A program made the position numbers and the translations under genes. Positions 7,059-10,379 of a DNA stretch of 10,379 nt are shown piece by piece. The stretch comes from Bacteroidota bacterium (GTDB lineage Bacteria; Bacteroidota; Bacteroidia; NS11-12g; UBA955), in assembly GCA_947460045.1 (NCBI GenBank), contig CANHGC010000027.1, positions 1 to 10,379 on the forward strand, given 5' to 3'. Position 1 is the stretch's first letter, and each line of letters opens with the position of its first letter. The notes beneath the pieces were generated by a model, which saw nothing but the letters and a program-made list of their open reading frames with translations, searched no databases and was not told where the DNA came from.

Positions 7059-9242
7059 CAAATGATTCAAACCGGACAGTGGAGAACCCATCTGAGCTAT
7101 AAAAACGCACTGATATGTGAGGCCACCAACCGATACGTGTACGCCGCATCTGAACAAGGGTTTTTCCGAGTGATGATGAATTATAGCGACATGGAAAAAT
7201 TGGGAAAGGACGAAGGTTTTGCCAACAACGAAGTAACTGCACTCGCCTATAACCAAGCCAAAGACATCCTTTTCATTGGGTATTCAGATGGAAACATCGA
7301 CATGCTGCTGAATGATCGCACCATTGTGAACATTTCGGGATTCAAAAACAAGTTGTTACAAGGCGATAAACGCATTTTATCATGCAATTTTCACCAATCC
7401 GAAGTCATGGTTTCAACCTATTTCGGTTTGTTGGTGATCAATTTAAACAACTTTGAAATCAACGACAGTTATTCTACCATCGGACCAGGTGGCAATGCCA
7501 TACCGGTATTCTCATCCGCCATCGTGGGTGATTCCATTTACATTGGCACAGACAAAGGCGTGCGTTTCGCAAAATGGTCGAAATCCGTAAATCTCAATGA
7601 TTTCACACAATGGCAGTGGGCCATAGAAAACGGAAACATCGCCAAGCAACTCACCGCATATCAAGGCACATTGTTGTTTGAGAGCGACAGCACCATTTAC
7701 CAATGGAACAAAGGGTTGGTACAATTCTTACCCGAAAAAAGGGCCGTGGCGCGAATTTGGACCAATTCTTTCGGAACACATGTAGCCAGACAAGGCGAAA
7801 TACGCACTTGGGCCAATGGAAACGCCACCACTGAGAAAATCAATTTGGTTTCGGGCATCACCCAATTTAAAGACGGTATTTATTGGTTTTGCACCGGCAT
7901 AGGTCCTGGCGTTATCAAAAAAGACCCCAATGGCGAAATCGCTTATATGCCCGATGGCCCTGCGGATCCATCCATATTCAGGATGACCCAAAACGCAGCA
8001 GAAATCCTTGCCACAGGCGGCGGCGTGAGCTCAACATTTGGCAATGCCTTCAACAACGCTGGTTTTTATATTTTTACACCTGGCGGTTGGAAAAACAACC
8101 TCTCCTCCCCTTTCAATACCAATATGTACGACTTTACTTTCGTACAATATATCAAATCCAAAAATTGGTACATGGCCGCCACCCATTCAAATGGGATTCT
8201 TGTGATCAAAGATGGTGTGGTCATCAATCGTTATGATGAAACCAACAGCCCGCTGAAGCGTTTGCCACCCCTCAACCTAATCAAAGCTTCTGGCATCGCA
8301 GAGGATAGTAAAGGCAATGTATGGATCGCAGCATTTGGATCAGACGACCCCCTATTTTGTTTAACCAAATCAGGTCAATGGAAAATCGTTCAGGTCCCAT
8401 CGGCTTGTAAAGAAGTCAAAGATTTGAGCATCGATTACCTCGATCGGAAATGGATGATATTGCAAACCGGCGGTATTCAGGTATTCGATGAGGGCAAAAG
8501 TATCGACGCCACCTCTGATGACAAAAGCATTTTTATTGGGACACAACAAGGACTCATCACATCCGAGGTTTTGTCGGTAAAAAGCGATGATTTGGGTTAC
8601 ACTTGGATCGGCACCAACCAAGGCCTCAACGTATACTCCGGCTCATCGAACTTGTTCATTAACCCCAAGGTTGATCGATACATTGTTGACCAAGATGGCG
8701 ACGTAGGTTATTTGATGGGGGAAGAAACGATCAACGACATTTGCATCGATGGTGGAGGCCGGAAATGGATGGCCACGAACAATGGTTTGTTTCTGGTTGA
8801 GCCTTACGGTCAGCGCGTGATGAAACATTTCAATACCGACAACAGCCCGTTACTATCAAATAAAATCATTTGTTTGGGGCAGATAAATACAACAGGAGAA
8901 TTATTTGCGGGGACAGACAAAGGGATTGTATCGTATCGATCCGATGCGAATGAAGCCGCCGAATTGTTCGATAAAATAAAGGTCTATCCCAACCCAGTAC
9001 CCCCAGATTATGACGGTTTGATTGCCATTGAAGGGCTAACCAGCAACGCGGAGATCAAAATCACAGATGCCACAGGAAAATTGATTTATCAAACCAAGGC
9101 CAATGGCGGCAAGGCAACATGGAACGGGCTTCGACTCGATGGAACCAAGCCCAACTCAGGGGTGCTTTTCGTTTTTGCCATTAACACAGATGGCTCTGAG
9201 ACCGCGATGGGGAAATTCATTTATATCCACAGCAACCCATAA
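6993..9242 (+). CDS. porZ: PorZ-like T9SS attachment-complex protein, two beta-propellers plus CTD
   Basis: Cell-surface component of the T9SS attachment complex (PorU, PorV, PorQ, PorZ). In Porphyromonas gingivalis, PorZ binds anionic LPS and supports PorU sortase action on cargo tails. The protein has 749 residues, close to the just-under-800 length of P. gingivalis PorZ. Residues 1-22 are a signal peptide. The mature start has GQWRTHLSY (28-36), typical of PorZ. Propeller-blade signatures recur along the chain: YVYAASEQG (48-56), FIGYSDGNID (94-103), YIGTDKG (183-189), VWIAAFG (443-449), TWIGTNQG (537-544), KWMATNNG (591-598) and LFAGTDKG (637-644). These resemble the two-component-regulator propeller repeats that automatic annotation often names. 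Residues 662-749 form the C-terminal domain. There is no kinase or DNA-binding part. It could instead be another propeller cargo protein, but the N-terminal motif, length and position directly after sprA favour PorZ. Confidence 0.88.
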   Translation: MMKRRWIVIILFWFLGWTQGHAQMIQTGQWRTHLSYKNALICEATNRYVYAASEQGFFRVMMNYSDMEKLGKDEGFANNEVTALAYNQAKDILFIGYSDGNIDMLLNDRTIVNISGFKNKLLQGDKRILSCNFHQSEVMVSTYFGLLVINLNNFEINDSYSTIGPGGNAIPVFSSAIVGDSIYIGTDKGVRFAKWSKSVNLNDFTQWQWAIENGNIAKQLTAYQGTLLFESDSTIYQWNKGLVQFLPEKRAVARIWTNSFGTHVARQGEIRTWANGNATTEKINLVSGITQFKDGIYWFCTGIGPGVIKKDPNGEIAYMPDGPADPSIFRMTQNAAEILATGGGVSSTFGNAFNNAGFYIFTPGGWKNNLSSPFNTNMYDFTFVQYIKSKNWYMAATHSNGILVIKDGVVINRYDETNSPLKRLPPLNLIKASGIAEDSKGNVWIAAFGSDDPLFCLTKSGQWKIVQVPSACKEVKDLSIDYLDRKWMILQTGGIQVFDEGKSIDATSDDKSIFIGTQQGLITSEVLSVKSDDLGYTWIGTNQGLNVYSGSSNLFINPKVDRYIVDQDGDVGYLMGEETINDICIDGGGRKWMATNNGLFLVEPYGQRVMKHFNTDNSPLLSNKIICLGQINTTGELFAGTDKGIVSYRSDANEAAELFDKIKVYPNPVPPDYDGLIAIEGLTSNAEIKITDATGKLIYQTKANGGKATWNGLRLDGTKPNSGVLFVFAINTDGSETAMGKFIYIHSNP
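8976..9239 (+). other. T9SS C-terminal domain (type A-like) of PorZ
   Basis: Residues 662-749 begin IKVYPNPV and continue with the family pattern of I-T-D-A-T-G-K, a Gly-rich segment before W-N-G, D-G and a final K-F-I-Y-I strand close to the C-terminus. This is the Ig-like fold that directs cargo to the T9SS. In P. gingivalis PorZ the domain is reported to be retained rather than cleaved; retention here is inferred from homology. The chain continues five residues past the Lys-Phe-Ile-Tyr strand, to HSNP. Confidence 0.88.
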
Positions 9243-9284
9243 ATCCGAATTATTCCTTAACATTGCTTGATAAATATCTCGCAA
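9243..9284 (+). other. Short AT-rich spacer between porZ and peptidase gene
   Basis: These 42 bases contain no inverted repeat with a T-run, no clear Bacteroidota promoter (TTTG spaced from TAnnTTTG) and no purine-rich ribosome site. The peptidase could be read through from sprA-porZ, or be driven by a promoter inside porZ. Sequence alone does not decide. Confidence 0.5.
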
Positions 9285-10379
9285 ATGGTAAAACGCATTT
9301 TCAAATATTTGGGCATCGCCACATTACTGCTACTCACAGCGATGTTGGTGAATACACTGTTGCAGAACAAACCCGAGTTTGACAAAACCACTGTAAATAC
9401 CAAAGACTTAATCAAAGATGGATTCACGCGATATGCAGAATCGATTCGTTTTAGGGTCATTGGACACGATGATGCAGTAACGAACATTGAACAAAACAAA
9501 AGTGAACTACGAAGATTCCACGATTGGATGCGTAGTTCATACCCCATTTTGGCAAAAACTGCAAAGTGGGAAACAATCAATGGTGGCAGTTTGCTGATTA
9601 CGATTAAGGGCCAACAGAATGGTCCGGCGGCGATGTTTTTGGGCCATTTGGATGTAGTACCCGCAGACGACAGTGCGTTGTGGAAATACCCGCCATTTGA
9701 AGGACGAATTGTGGGTGATACTTTGTGGGGCCGTGGTACTCTAGACGATAAAAATGCGGTTATTGCGTTATTGGAAGCCGCCGAGCGAATGCTGGGCAAA
9801 GGCCAAAAACCCAAAAATAGCATCATTTTAGCCTTCGGTCAAGATGAAGAAACTGGCGGAGCCGAGGGCGCCGTGCACATCCAACAACATTTACTCAACA
9901 ACAAAATTCCCATATCCTTTATCGCCGATGAAGGCTTTGGTGTAATGAAAGGCATCGTACCAGGACTCGCTAACGACTGCGCCATCATCGGATTGGCCGA
10001 AAAGGGCAACCTCACACTCAAACTATCTGTAGAAATCCCTGGCGGACATTCTGCGTGGCCTCACCCCGAAAACACCACATCAGTATTGTCCAAAGCATTA
10101 TCCAAAATCGAAAATTATCAATTCCCTGCCAAATTAGACGGTCCAGTAAAAGGCCTGTTCGAAGAATCTGCACCCTACATGAATTTTGGCTACAAATTCC
10201 TATTCAGTAACCTCGCCATCACAGCACCACTCGTTAAAAGCGTACTAACCAATGGTGTGAAAACCGCTGCAACCATCCGAACCACCCACGTTACCACCGT
10301 TATTAAGGCAGGTAATAAAGAGAATGTGGTTCCACCAGCAGCTCAAGCACTCATCAATTTCAGGACCGTACCGAACCAC
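9285..10379 (+). CDS. Membrane-anchored M20 metallopeptidase, PM20D1-like (3' partial)
   Basis: Two-zinc hydrolase of the M20 family, on the branch that includes yeast carboxypeptidase S and mammalian PM20D1, cleaving peptide or N-acyl amino-acid amide bonds. The 365 visible residues start with a basic MVKRIFKY and a hydrophobic span at about 9-26, most likely an uncleaved anchor with the enzyme on the periplasmic side. Active-site motifs are intact: GHLDVVP with H121 (zinc) and D123, W-K-Y-P-P-F-E-G (133-140), GRGTLDDK with bridging D154, DEE with catalytic E188 and ligand E189, and DEG with ligand D215. GGHSAWP (253-259) marks the lid/dimerisation domain and its substrate-binding His255. 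The frame is open to the window end; relatives are roughly 480-500 residues, so the last quarter with the fifth ligand His is missing. The ATG at 9285 is chosen because it includes the whole anchor. Substrate is unknown. Confidence 0.93.
   Translation, partial: MVKRIFKYLGIATLLLLTAMLVNTLLQNKPEFDKTTVNTKDLIKDGFTRYAESIRFRVIGHDDAVTNIEQNKSELRRFHDWMRSSYPILAKTAKWETINGGSLLITIKGQQNGPAAMFLGHLDVVPADDSALWKYPPFEGRIVGDTLWGRGTLDDKNAVIALLEAAERMLGKGQKPKNSIILAFGQDEETGGAEGAVHIQQHLLNNKIPISFIADEGFGVMKGIVPGLANDCAIIGLAEKGNLTLKLSVEIPGGHSAWPHPENTTSVLSKALSKIENYQFPAKLDGPVKGLFEESAPYMNFGYKFLFSNLAITAPLVKSVLTNGVKTAATIRTTHVTTVIKAGNKENVVPPAAQALINFRTVPNH

Noticed and set aside
6729..7256. Minus-strand ORF of 175 codons spanning the sprA-porZ junction
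   Set aside because: It lies fully antisense to two well-supported genes, its translation resembles no family I know, and it is rich in His, Cys and Val as expected for antisense reading of this sequence.
6993..9242. PorZ-like protein as a hybrid two-component sensor, because of its regulator-propeller repeats
   Set aside because: There is no transmembrane helix after the propellers and no histidine kinase, receiver or helix-turn-helix part. The chain ends in a T9SS C-terminal domain.
9243..9284. Possible terminator or promoter between porZ and the peptidase gene
   Set aside because: No stem-loop with a T-run and no spaced TTTG/TAnnTTTG pair could be found in the 42 bases.
9257..9826. Minus-strand ORF of 189 codons opposite the peptidase gene
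   Set aside because: The plus-strand frame has intact M20 catalytic motifs across this span. The antisense translation is Ser/Pro/Phe-rich and low in recognisable structure, so it is a shadow.
1..10379. Mobile element, phage, CRISPR or defence system
   Set aside because: No transposase, integrase, repeat-spacer array, terminal repeats or tRNA-like sequence was seen. The content is core secretion genes with uniform composition.

Overview
The window is a compact protein-coding stretch of a Bacteroidota chromosome. All genes are on the + strand and more than 99% of the window is coding. The phylum call rests on two genes that belong to the type IX secretion system (T9SS), which is confined to Bacteroidota and close relatives. 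It is supported by start sites without clear Shine-Dalgarno sequences, as is common in this phylum. I cannot assign a family or genus from the sequence alone.

Layout: positions 3-6989 hold the last 2328 residues of SprA (Sov in Porphyromonas), the giant outer-membrane barrel through which T9SS cargo leaves the cell. The true start and signal peptide lie upstream of the window. Three bases after its stop, at 6993-9242, comes a complete secreted two-propeller protein with a C-terminal T9SS-type domain. I identify it as PorZ, the surface protein of the T9SS attachment complex. After a 42-base gap, 9285 to the window end holds the first 365 residues of a membrane-anchored M20-family metallopeptidase of the PM20D1-like branch. 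Its last quarter, including the final metal-ligand histidine, is outside the window.

How they fit together: SprA is the translocon and PorZ acts at the cell surface with PorU, PorV and PorQ, where cargo tails are removed and replaced by anionic LPS. The near-zero gap suggests the two are made from one transcript. The peptidase is probably a metabolic or peptide-processing neighbour with no evident T9SS role; it may share the transcript, since no terminator or promoter is visible before it.

No RNA gene, mobile element, CRISPR array, integrase, attachment site or other sign of recent transfer was seen. This is core-genome sequence. The points worth a second look are the sprA-porZ pairing, EF-hand-like acidic loops inside SprA, two possible cysteine pairs in SprA, and a Lys/Pro-rich linker flanked by a short in-frame repeat.
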